From: Bacteroidia bacterium
Lineage (GTDB): Bacteria > Bacteroidota > Bacteroidia > J057
Direction: 5' to 3'
DNA: 50,162 nucleotides
NCBI GenBank assembly: GCA_019695295.1
Contig: JAIBAH010000019.1
Span: 1-50,162, forward strand
Part shown: positions 45,001 to 50,162 of the stretch, one piece after another
Layout of the letters: each line of letters opens with the position of its first letter
Numbering within the stretch: position 1 is the first letter of the stretch
Position numbers and translations under genes: made by a program
Notes under the pieces: generated by a model
Told to the model about the DNA's origin: nothing
What the model saw: only the letters and a program-made list of their open reading frames with translations
The model's database searches: none

Positions 45001-45066
45001 GACAGCTTCTATGCTGAAAACAGAAAGTAAAAAGATAACAGATATCAGAGTAATAATCTTTTTCAT
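39082..45066 (-). CDS. Giant T9SS adhesin with ten Ig-like repeats and SprB repeats
   Basis: A 1994-residue secreted protein. Signal peptide to about residue 24 (EAVGQ). A beta-helix-like N-terminal half (WETYNGATWVG, NPGVMLEVEDDG, about 40-560) is followed by two SprB repeats (TCGLNNGAIDVTVSGGSSPY), a cadherin-like unit, ten Ig-like units of about 73 residues (each with FCQGxSVTLTSS, a WSxGxxTQS turn and YSVTVT), a third SprB repeat, two more Ig-like units and a PKD-like domain. It ends in a type B T9SS sorting domain (FIPNSFTPNGDG, FDRWGAKVFE). It is probably a surface adhesin or gliding-related protein. No enzyme domain is seen. Confidence 0.92.
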   Translation of the reverse strand: MKKIITLISVIFLLSVFSIEAVGQTAGDYRSVMTGDWGVAATWETYNGATWVGAGTPPDNTSGIITIQFGHMVTVTTSVIIDQTDVNAGGQLFINPGVMLEVEDDGTAAFDLNINGSCSVLGTIRKNQGAVINTISSAALNFLAGSTYEHNNTTSVGNIPTSTWNPASNCNFIGYTSFSGSPGFGNNFGQGFGNVNWNCPNQAGNINFAGYFTTVNGSFHVISTGTAELRLCGATSPVLTIGQDFIIDGGTFVMTNGTGLPEINLTGNFIHNNGNLTVTGSGGGTLNFVANGTQMILINPATTLHAGDIRYAVKNSGGQGPSTLEFGDDITVIQNDSLAATFDLEPGAAVILRHPGGIAQNGNSGCVQVGGNRTFSTDAHYTYQGGNPQITGTGLPSVLYASLTINNGTPLAVGGVTFSQATLMTGATSTLNLNTGKFLTDNVNLLSLDTDVLINGGSTASYVDGPLRRFTNSVLEWFFPVGDTDEYKPAGVFPQSATLSDFTIEAFHQTPPNNTSIGGNPGQICSVSNVEYWSVTGTSASEIKLYWHAYSGINETQLQICNNLEVAHYDGNTNLWEPKGNSLTDFIADFVVSGTFSANYNTTLHTFGLGCTVSAVLNSVIQPTCGLNNGAIDVTVSGGSSPYTYSWNNGASTEDLTGVGGGNYVLYVTDAGGCSDTLSVSLNITTGVSASAVITPPSCGQTNGAIDVTVTGGTQPLIYTWNTGANTEDLSGIGSGNYIFVVTDLAGCLDTLTLVVPGSGALTAVNDTAAICGPGGSIDIAVLLNDIGGIDTSSLVVAIAPPVTDGTAVVNPDGTITFTPGVGFVLGTTFVYQITDTSGCAATATVNILNGLLLTASITPSGTVSICQGDSITLTSNSPFNNVWSTGETTQSIVTDTAGVYTVTVTAGGCSSTAPPTTVVVNPIPSTPVITVSGPTTFCQGGSVQLSSSSTLNNTWSTGDTTQSVLINTTGIYTVTVDSLGCSSSPSAPVSVTVNSLPAAPVITPSGPTTFCQGDSVTLTASPSADIIWSTGDTTASVTVYNSGTYSVTFTDANGCSSSSSVPVTVISNPSTPTITAGGPLTFCQGGSVTLTSSAATGNTWSPGGQNTQTITVNTSGTYSVTVGALGCSATSLPVSVTVNPAPAVPVISASGPLTFCQGSSVTLTSSAATGNLWSPGGQNTQSIVVNTSGAYSVTVTGANGCTSVSAISAVTVNANPPVPVITSSGPTTICSGNSVTLTSSAASGNLWSPGGQNTQSITASSAGNYSVTVTNASGCSSTSSVTNVSVLASPAAPTVTPGGATTFCSGGNVTLLSSYASGNTWSPNGQTTPSIVVSASGNYSVTHTDANGCSATSSPVSVTVNPLPQTPQITASGPLTFCDGGSVTLTSSAASGNIWSTGDNTQSITVTNSGSFNVVVTDVNGCSATSASVSVTVNPNPNVPVISAGGPISFCNGGSVTLTSSEPSGNFWSSGQSSNAITVTTGGTYEVTATNPFGCSATSAPVTVTVNPVPSAPVISSNGGLILCSNGNVTLSSSQNTGNTWSTGDTTSTLTVNSPGTYTVTYTSPDGCASAPASVSVSQLAPLNATAFTLNDADCGLSNGSASSSATGGSGSYTYLWNSNPPQSGQTATGLPAGTYMVTVSDATNPACVASANTTIGGGSAVNITTTPDGSTSVCEGGDIPLMGIGGASYIWLKDGNPVGTGTFLIVSQPGSYQAIGFSGAGATGCPDTSASVIVTQIPVPVANIFPIGPTEVCYETPVTLLAQPNVFSSVQWLSYGQPTLSTGDTLVTFNTGEYSYIATNSCGSDTSAVIYVDVHTKPIADFYFNPNPGYAGDPVSFTDQSIHAAVWNWDFGNGAGSSTTQNPEYIYLSPGVYNVTMIIQDDIGCADTVSKLVPVDVRGVDGEVFIPNSFTPNGDGEHDFFTVQYGGITLSSLQIFDRWGAKVFETNSPTDTWDGKNMNGNPCNPGVYYYNLTGKDSNNDKAVLKGWVMLAK
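40318..42502 (-). repeat. Ten tandem ~218-bp coding repeats (Ig-like units)
   Basis: Ten adjacent units of about 218 bases within the adhesin. Units 4-6 share the highest DNA and protein similarity (for example SAATGN(T/L)WSPGGQNTQ), the outer units less, a gradient expected of repeats that expand by unequal exchange near the middle. Confidence 0.85.
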
Positions 45067-45235
45067 AAAGAATTTTTGTATGAATATTTTACACGAAAAA
45101 CTGCAAAAAAATAAAACAGACTGCCAAATTAATATTTTTAGTTAAAAAAATAATGAAATCATCAAAAAAAAGATACTTGTATTATAATTTTTATTAATTT
45201 AGCAGAATAAATTAGTCTCCTATTGGACATTTTTT

Positions 45236-46168
45236 ATGAAAGTCAGCTATCATATTCCTCTTTTACTATTGTTTTCGGGCTTTATTCTTCTCGGTTCTTA
45301 CCCGTCCAGGTACTTGTTGCCCAATCCTTCAGGTGCAGACCGGGATACGATTATCACTACTCCCAACGGGATGAAGCTTCATGTTTTAGCGGGCACTTTT
45401 GCTCCATACGCCAATCATGAAGTGTATATAGAGGTAAGGGAGTTTTTTGAAACCTGTGAGCTTTTCGGAATCGATATGCACATGCTCTCGCTTGAGGGGA
45501 ATTATCTGGTTTCTGATGGTATGATTTTTCTCGCAGCCAGAAAAGAAGGGAAAACGGTTGAACCTAAAAAAAGCATTGAGGTCTGGATGCCTTCTCAGAA
45601 AATAGACACTACCATGAGGGTTTATACCCCCCAAAAGACAGCAGAAAACCGTACTGTATGGAAAAAAGAACCGTTACCGGTGGATTATCATATTAACAGA
45701 AACCGGTATTACAGCTTTAATATCGCTCATTCCGGATGGTACAGTATGCAAAAACCGGTGGCTACCGATGTGGCTGAAATGTTTATTGTAAACCCTAAAA
45801 ATAAAAAGGAAAAAAAGACTAAGTTTCTGGTCAAAAACAAATCCTATCCTCATCCGATGCTCAGGGTGATTTATGCAGATATGAATACTTACTTTGAGCT
45901 TCCGGAAGGAAAAGATGGAAATTTCTGCCTTGCAAGGTATAATACTCCCGAAAATACGATTTTGGTGAGTAAGGTCAATACTCCTGAAAATAAAACATGG
46001 TATTTTGCCAAAAGACTGAGTGAGCTTGAAAAAAAAGGAGGTGTTTATCTCATTAATACGGAGGACTACATCGTTCGTAAAAAAAATACCGGAAGGCAGG
46101 CTCCTGCCGGAAATGCCCCTACTACTGACGAACTGCTCAACTCACTTTGTCAAAGAATTTTTAAATAA
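45236..46168 (+). CDS. Secreted protein of unknown function
   Basis: A 310-residue exported protein with a signal peptide of about 22 residues. The mature protein has NGMKLHVLAGTFAPYANHEVYIEVREFFE, a MEVWMPSQKIDTTMRVY-like strand pattern and long lysine-rich loops (NPKNKKEKKTK). It shows beta-rich regions and a low-complexity C-terminal part (NTGRQAPAGNAPTTDE), so it may be a surface or periplasmic protein. I recognise no domain. It lies between the giant adhesin (convergent start sides, divergent strands) and an eight-repeat T9SS protein. A weak AT-only inverted repeat sits at its stop codon (46162-46191). Confidence 0.75.
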   Translation: MKVSYHIPLLLLFSGFILLGSYPSRYLLPNPSGADRDTIITTPNGMKLHVLAGTFAPYANHEVYIEVREFFETCELFGIDMHMLSLEGNYLVSDGMIFLAARKEGKTVEPKKSIEVWMPSQKIDTTMRVYTPQKTAENRTVWKKEPLPVDYHINRNRYYSFNIAHSGWYSMQKPVATDVAEMFIVNPKNKKEKKTKFLVKNKSYPHPMLRVIYADMNTYFELPEGKDGNFCLARYNTPENTILVSKVNTPENKTWYFAKRLSELEKKGGVYLINTEDYIVRKKNTGRQAPAGNAPTTDELLNSLCQRIFK

Positions 46169-46373
46169 AAATTGTATAAGAGTTTTATTTATATGCACTT
46201 CTCCCCGGAGCGGCCTGGCTGTTTTGGCCCTTACCCCCAGTAAAACACACTTTTAAAGTACAGAAAAACGGGTTAACTGAAAACCTGTAACCGTTTAAGT
46301 TTATGTTATTGCTGTTTGGTTAAAATAATACCGTATTCTTGCAATATTAATTTATTGTAAACAAATTGTTGTG

Positions 46374-46381
46374 TATTTTTG
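46374..46381 (+). promoter_or_regulatory. -7 box of the eight-repeat T9SS gene
   Basis: TATTTTTG, 34 bases before the ATG at 46416; it lies inside a longer GTG-started frame and so supports the later start. The region 46169-46373 holds a weak bulged inverted repeat at 46267-46295 and nothing else. Confidence 0.5.
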
Positions 46382-46415
46382 TAAAAAATCATTTAATATA
46401 CAAGCTATAATCACT

Positions 46416-48074
46416 ATGAAACAGTTTTATTTTGCAGTTCTTTTCATTATTTCTTTTTCAATGCAGGCTCAATGGAATATTCCAACCGTGAATACACCTG
46501 TCTGTACGGCTAATGATAAGCAATCAGACCCCCGACTGCTTGAAAACGGGCATGGTGGCTCTTATGTAACCTGGAAAGACTTTCGCAACGGCGGGGTGCC
46601 GGATATTTACATTCAGCGGATTGATAAAAACGGGTATCCTTTATGGCAAAACGACGGGGTGCCACTCTGCTCGAATTCCGCAGACCAAAGTACTCCCTCG
46701 ATTACTACTGATAATCATAAAGGAGCTATTGTGGCCTGGTCTGACTGGAGAAGCGGGATCGAAAGGGATATTTATGCCCAAAGAATAGACTCTAACGGAA
46801 ATGTATTATGGACTACAGATGGAGCGATTGTAACCGATAAAACGGTTAGAGAGCACAACGAAAAAGCCGCTTCTGACGGGTTTGGAGGAGCTTATGTATT
46901 CTGGGAAGAGCAAACCGGTGGTGGATGGGATATATGGGGACAGCATATTGACTCTAATGGTGTGCGCATGTGGGGAAACGGAGGAATTCCGGCTACGCTG
47001 GTGACTGGCAACCGAATCAACGTTAAATTACAGAAAGACGGAAGAGGGGGGATAATTGTTGCCTGGCAGGATTTCCGTAACGGGCAGAACTACGATATTT
47101 ATGCTCAGCGGTTTAATGCTGAAGGGAACCGTTTATGGGGAGACTCTGCCGTTTCGGTATGCTCTTCCAACGGCTCCCAAACCAATGTAAAAATAGACCC
47201 TGACAGTATCGGCAAAGGAATTTATCTGGCCTGGGTGGATAACAGAAACGGGAATAATGATATTTATGCTCAGCGAATTGACTCGACCGGTAAAAAATAC
47301 TGGCCTTTGGGAGGGATTGCCGTATGTAATAATATCGCTGACCAAAGCGCAGAAGATATCGCAAGCAGCGGCTCCCTCGGGGGAGGAATGATTGTTGCAT
47401 GGAAAGATAAAAGAAATGGAAACGTTGATATTTATGCCCAAAGACTGAACAAAAACGGAGTTTCTCAATGGCCAAGCGGAGGAATTCCGGTATGTACCTC
47501 TCCTCAGACCCAACTGAATCCGAATATAATTGCAGATGAACTGGGTGGCGCTATCATCGTTTGGCAGGACTCCTCCTACGGAACCTGGGATATCAAAAGC
47601 CAAAGGGTAAATTCCGCCGGCAATGTACTCTGGACAATCGATGGGGTAGATGTATCTGTGGCTCCCAATGAGCAGACCGGACCCAAAAATATCACTGATG
47701 ATGAAGGCGGAAGCATTTATGTATGGGAAGATAAAAGAAGTGGTGTCAAGGATATTTATATGCACAGGATTACCGATATAGGGTATAATGTATCTCTGGC
47801 TCCGGAAGAAAATCCATTTCAGGTGGCTTTTTATCCGAATCCGGTCATAGATAAATTTTATTTTGAATATGAAATCAGTAAGCAAAGTGAGGTAAATATA
47901 CAGTTGATGAATAGCCTCGGGCAACCCCTGACTACTTTACTGGAAGAGAACGAAATTGCCGGAAAATATACTCATTCGTTTGATATTGGAAAATCGAATC
48001 TTCCCGCAGGATTGTATTACATTCGCCTGACAGGAGACGGGAAGTCTGCCGTATTCAAATGCTGGAAAATATAA
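46416..48074 (+). CDS. T9SS type A protein with eight beta-propeller-like repeats
   Basis: A 552-residue exported protein; signal peptide to about residue 18 (SMQAQ). Eight repeats of about 53 residues follow, each of the type GGAIVAWxDxRxGxxDIYAQRIDxNGxxLW followed by xGxxVC, suggestive of an eight-bladed beta-propeller. The C-terminal 90 residues are a type A T9SS sorting domain (FYPNPVIDKFYF, IQLMNSLGQPL, LPAGLYYIRLTGDGK). It is likely secreted or surface-bound. The ATG at 46416 is chosen over a GTG at 46371 because a promoter box lies between. Function is unknown. Confidence 0.85.
   Translation: MKQFYFAVLFIISFSMQAQWNIPTVNTPVCTANDKQSDPRLLENGHGGSYVTWKDFRNGGVPDIYIQRIDKNGYPLWQNDGVPLCSNSADQSTPSITTDNHKGAIVAWSDWRSGIERDIYAQRIDSNGNVLWTTDGAIVTDKTVREHNEKAASDGFGGAYVFWEEQTGGGWDIWGQHIDSNGVRMWGNGGIPATLVTGNRINVKLQKDGRGGIIVAWQDFRNGQNYDIYAQRFNAEGNRLWGDSAVSVCSSNGSQTNVKIDPDSIGKGIYLAWVDNRNGNNDIYAQRIDSTGKKYWPLGGIAVCNNIADQSAEDIASSGSLGGGMIVAWKDKRNGNVDIYAQRLNKNGVSQWPSGGIPVCTSPQTQLNPNIIADELGGAIIVWQDSSYGTWDIKSQRVNSAGNVLWTIDGVDVSVAPNEQTGPKNITDDEGGSIYVWEDKRSGVKDIYMHRITDIGYNVSLAPEENPFQVAFYPNPVIDKFYFEYEISKQSEVNIQLMNSLGQPLTTLLEENEIAGKYTHSFDIGKSNLPAGLYYIRLTGDGKSAVFKCWKI
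46512..47790 (+). repeat. Eight tandem ~160-bp coding repeats
   Basis: Eight adjacent units of about 53 codons with the pattern AW(K/S/Q)D(W/F)R(N/S)G...DIYAQR. The DNA of the units is diverged, so the array is old. Confidence 0.8.
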
Positions 48075-48093
48075 ATTTTCTTTCATAATTTAT

Positions 48094-48132
48094 CCGGAAA
48101 TCAGGGCAGGATTACTTGATTTCCGGTTTTTT
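48094..48132 (+). terminator. Terminator after the eight-repeat gene
   Basis: CCGGAAATCA (48094-48103) and TGATTTCCGG (48117-48126) form a perfect 10-bp stem followed by T6. The rest of 48133-48294 shows no clear promoter. Confidence 0.9.
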
Positions 48133-48294
48133 GTATTCAATTATCACACAAAAAGCAGTTTTTTTCCGGAAACACCTTAAATAGATAAATCCAAAACCGG
48201 ACTTTTTTCGTTATAAGGTCTGAGTTCTTTTTTCGGTACATTTCTGAAAGGATAAAAAGGAATTCAGATTTAATATACTAAACTTCATAAAAAT

Positions 48295-49581
48295 ATGATA
48301 AGGCATTTCAGTGCTCCGGTTTTAATATGGTTTCTGTTTATTTTTCAGATATCTTTCCTTAACGCTCAGGATGAACCGGAAGAATCATTCACCCCGGGTC
48401 AAAAATCGCTGGAGTTCGGAATCAATCTGGGCGCAGGACTGTCTGTACCCGCAGGCGTAGAGAATACCGGAACCGGAGCATTGATGACTCCTGCCTTTAA
48501 GTTGCTGTATTTGGGCTCGGTAGTGGATACAAGAGGGGTTTCAAAAACTACGCTTATGTTTCCCCGTACAGTGGGAGTCAATTTTGGCTACAGACAAAAA
48601 GGGGACAGTCCGCTGAATGGATGGGCACTCAAAGCCGGGGTAAATCTTACCAATCAGGTTTTTTACTTCAACTATCCCTCTTCTATAGCAATTCCGGGTA
48701 TTACCAGCTCATCGGGATGGATTCAGGATATCAAATACGCCAATCTTTCTCTTTGCTTTCAAAAAGAATTCAATGGTTTTTATGCTCAGGGAAAAATCGG
48801 GTATGGATTCGGATTTAAACAGGATGACGAAACGCTCCCCAAAACCGGCTCTATACCTTATAATTATGTAGATAACGGATACGGTGCAGTGGTAAATCAG
48901 TTTCCGCTAAAACCAATGGGGGCAATTACGCTTACCCCCGGATTTGGCTATACCGGAATTTACAAACAGACAGTGCCCTATGAATTGGGAATTGGCGTTC
49001 AGATTCCTTTCGGGTCGGTATTCAGTCAGCGTTTTGATTTGGTTCAGAATAGTCAGCCGGTGGGGGAAAATACAGTAAACTATAACCTGAATATGATTTA
49101 TGTGGATTTAAATATCCCCATTACTGTCTATAAATTTGCCGGAGAAAAAAACAAACCGGAACCCAGGCCTAAACCCGAACCTAAGCCGGACAAGCCCAAA
49201 CAGCCAGAGAAAGACGTAATCGTGGAAAATTCTCCCAGAAAAGAAGTGAAAAACTTCAAGGAACAGGAATCCTTTACAGTTAAAAAAAGTATCATTAGTG
49301 TGCGTTATTGGGATAATCATACTCCCGACGGGGACATTATTTCCCTTTACCTGAATGGAGAATTGGTTGTAAAAAATCAAAAAGTTGAATCGAAATACAA
49401 AGAACTTAAGCTAAATCTCAAACCTGGCGATAACTATCTCATTATGCGTGCAGTAAATGAAGGAAGAATTCCGCCAAATACAGCAGCAATCTCTGTAAAT
49501 GACGGGCAGGAAACCCAAACCGCTATCCTGAGAGCGAAAAAACGTAAAAATGTCGCTATTAAGATTGTGTATGAGCCTTAA
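48295..49581 (+). CDS. Outer-membrane barrel with proline-rich linker and C-terminal beta domain
   Basis: A 428-residue exported protein (signal peptide to about residue 24). Residues about 40-280 form a beta-barrel (LEFGINLGAGLSVP, VGVNFGYRQKG, WALKAGVNLTNQVFYF, FYAQGKIGYGFGF, YELGIGVQIPFGS). A flexible proline-rich linker (PEPRPKPEPKPDKPKQPEK) leads to a C-terminal domain of about 90 residues: VRYWDNHTPDGDIISLYLNGE, LKPGDNYLIMRAVNEG, IPPNTAAISVNDG. This domain I have seen at the end of other Bacteroidota envelope proteins, where its role is unknown. The linker may let it reach the cell wall or a partner in the periplasm. The gene ends 6 bases into the next, broken open frame. Confidence 0.8.
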   Translation: MIRHFSAPVLIWFLFIFQISFLNAQDEPEESFTPGQKSLEFGINLGAGLSVPAGVENTGTGALMTPAFKLLYLGSVVDTRGVSKTTLMFPRTVGVNFGYRQKGDSPLNGWALKAGVNLTNQVFYFNYPSSIAIPGITSSSGWIQDIKYANLSLCFQKEFNGFYAQGKIGYGFGFKQDDETLPKTGSIPYNYVDNGYGAVVNQFPLKPMGAITLTPGFGYTGIYKQTVPYELGIGVQIPFGSVFSQRFDLVQNSQPVGENTVNYNLNMIYVDLNIPITVYKFAGEKNKPEPRPKPEPKPDKPKQPEKDVIVENSPRKEVKNFKEQESFTVKKSIISVRYWDNHTPDGDIISLYLNGELVVKNQKVESKYKELKLNLKPGDNYLIMRAVNEGRIPPNTAAISVNDGQETQTAILRAKKRKNVAIKIVYEP

Positions 49582-50063
49582 TATTGGCATATCCAGCAGC
49601 GGGGAGAACGCTTCCTCCTGCGGTTAGTACCTGGAAATACGAATATACGGGTACTTATAGTCCTCCTGATTTTACGCCTGATTTCAAAATCTACAACTTG
49701 TAGAATACCGTCATTCCTGGCGCTTGGACTTTGGAGTTTGATTTGCCAAAACCTTGTCGTTATGATGCCACCTGGGGAACGGGAGCATTGACTGTAATTG
49801 ACAATCCAAATCCTTTGCGAACTCGTTATCAAATAGTCGGAACAGGTTGGATGGATATTCCTGTGGGCGGCAGCATTTCTATTAGTGGCGCAATCAAATT
49901 ACCCCATTCGGGTGGAGCCTTAAATGTTAGATTGAATGGAAAAGCAAGTACTTTTGAAGCAACATTAAGCCCGGAAACGAATTGTAATGGTTCTGTGGGA
50001 ATTGCTCAAAATGAAGAGTTTAATTCTATTCTCTTTCTTGACTTTGACACAATTACGACATAA
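49575..50063 (+). pseudogene. Broken surface-protein-like gene fragment
   Basis: Frame 3 (from 49575) reads as protein-like sequence TWKYEYTGTYSPPDF, hits a TAG at 49701-49703 inside the run FKIYNL-stop-NTVIPGAW, then continues WTLEFDLPKPC, WMDIPVGGSISISG and LNVRLNGKASTFE until TAA at 50061. No start codon exists before the stop. The sequence looks like a secreted beta-sandwich, distantly like a CBM2-type carbohydrate-binding module; this resemblance is weak. It is most simply a gene remnant whose 5' end is missing. The final 99 bases of the window show nothing else. Confidence 0.5.
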
Positions 50064-50162
50064 ACTCCTGATAATCAAATACATGATTTTCAGGTTTCGC
50101 ACTACACTTTTTGTAAATACCTGGTTATCAGCTCGGTATTTGCGGCATTTTGTAATGGCTTC

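Noticed and set aside
46162-46191. AT-only inverted repeat at the stop codon of the 45236 gene as a terminator
   Set aside because: No G-C pairs and no T-run; stability would be too low.

Overview
The window is chromosomal DNA of a member of the Bacteroidota. Several independent signs support this. At least fifteen intergenic or start-proximal TAnnTTTG boxes match the phylum's -7 promoter element. Shine-Dalgarno sequences are almost absent. Four secreted proteins end in type IX secretion (T9SS) sorting domains, two of type A and two of the gliding-associated type B. Phylum-typical families are present (DUF4249, a CarB without its allosteric domain, the 30-residue AURKAIP1/COX24-like basic protein beside RNase G). 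Coding is dense, with AT-rich gaps. No tRNA, rRNA, CRISPR array, prophage or transposase was found, and no T9SS machinery gene is in the window. I cannot name the genus.

Layout. 1-0.8 kb: the end of one secreted protein or lipoprotein and a complete paralogue. 0.9-4.0 kb (minus): lgt, ruvA and a GT39 glycosyltransferase, probably one operon. 4.4-7.5 kb (plus): an HU-type protein, a membrane-anchored TPR protein, the 30-residue ribosome-associated-like protein with a textbook Shine-Dalgarno sequence, and RNase G. 7.6-9.6 kb: a class IV and a class V aminotransferase gene, adjacent. 9.6-11.7 kb (minus): a small secreted protein, an outer-membrane barrel and a GNAT acetyltransferase. 11.8 kb: a compact endonuclease V. 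12.3-16.1 kb (minus): a probable operon of two paralogous PASTA proteins, a small membrane protein, a secreted protein and the lytic transglycosylase MltG. 16.3-19.1 kb: a WG-repeat lipoprotein divergent from an orphan sensor histidine kinase. 19.2-28.7 kb: a 1875-residue T9SS cargo protein with seven 115-residue repeats, a DUF4249 lipoprotein and a DUF2341/glycine-rich/FN3 T9SS cargo protein. 29-35.3 kb: thioredoxin reductase, a small membrane protein, a periplasmic TPR protein, the xerC-like recombinase with hibernation factor hpf, and a TSUP transporter with a sterol-desaturase-family hydroxylase. 35.3-39 kb: carB behind an SxtJ-like membrane protein, and a 58-residue membrane protein. 39.1-50 kb: a 1994-residue T9SS adhesin with ten Ig-like repeats, an unknown secreted protein, an eight-repeat T9SS protein, a barrel/proline-linker/beta-domain protein, and a broken gene fragment at the right edge.

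Themes. Much of the window serves the envelope: lipoprotein maturation (lgt), peptidoglycan binding and cleavage (PASTA, MltG), membrane barrels and large surface proteins. A second theme is ribosome state (basic ribosomal-like protein, RNase G, hibernation factor). The candidates I consider most worth testing for something undescribed are: (1) the Shine-Dalgarno-led 30-residue gene with a strong hairpin between it and rng; (2) the kinase-free PASTA-PASTA-MltG cluster; (3) SxtJ next to the carbamoyl-phosphate synthase gene; (4) the barrel linked by a proline-rich arm to a conserved beta domain. I see no complete, clearly novel multi-gene defence or biosynthetic system.
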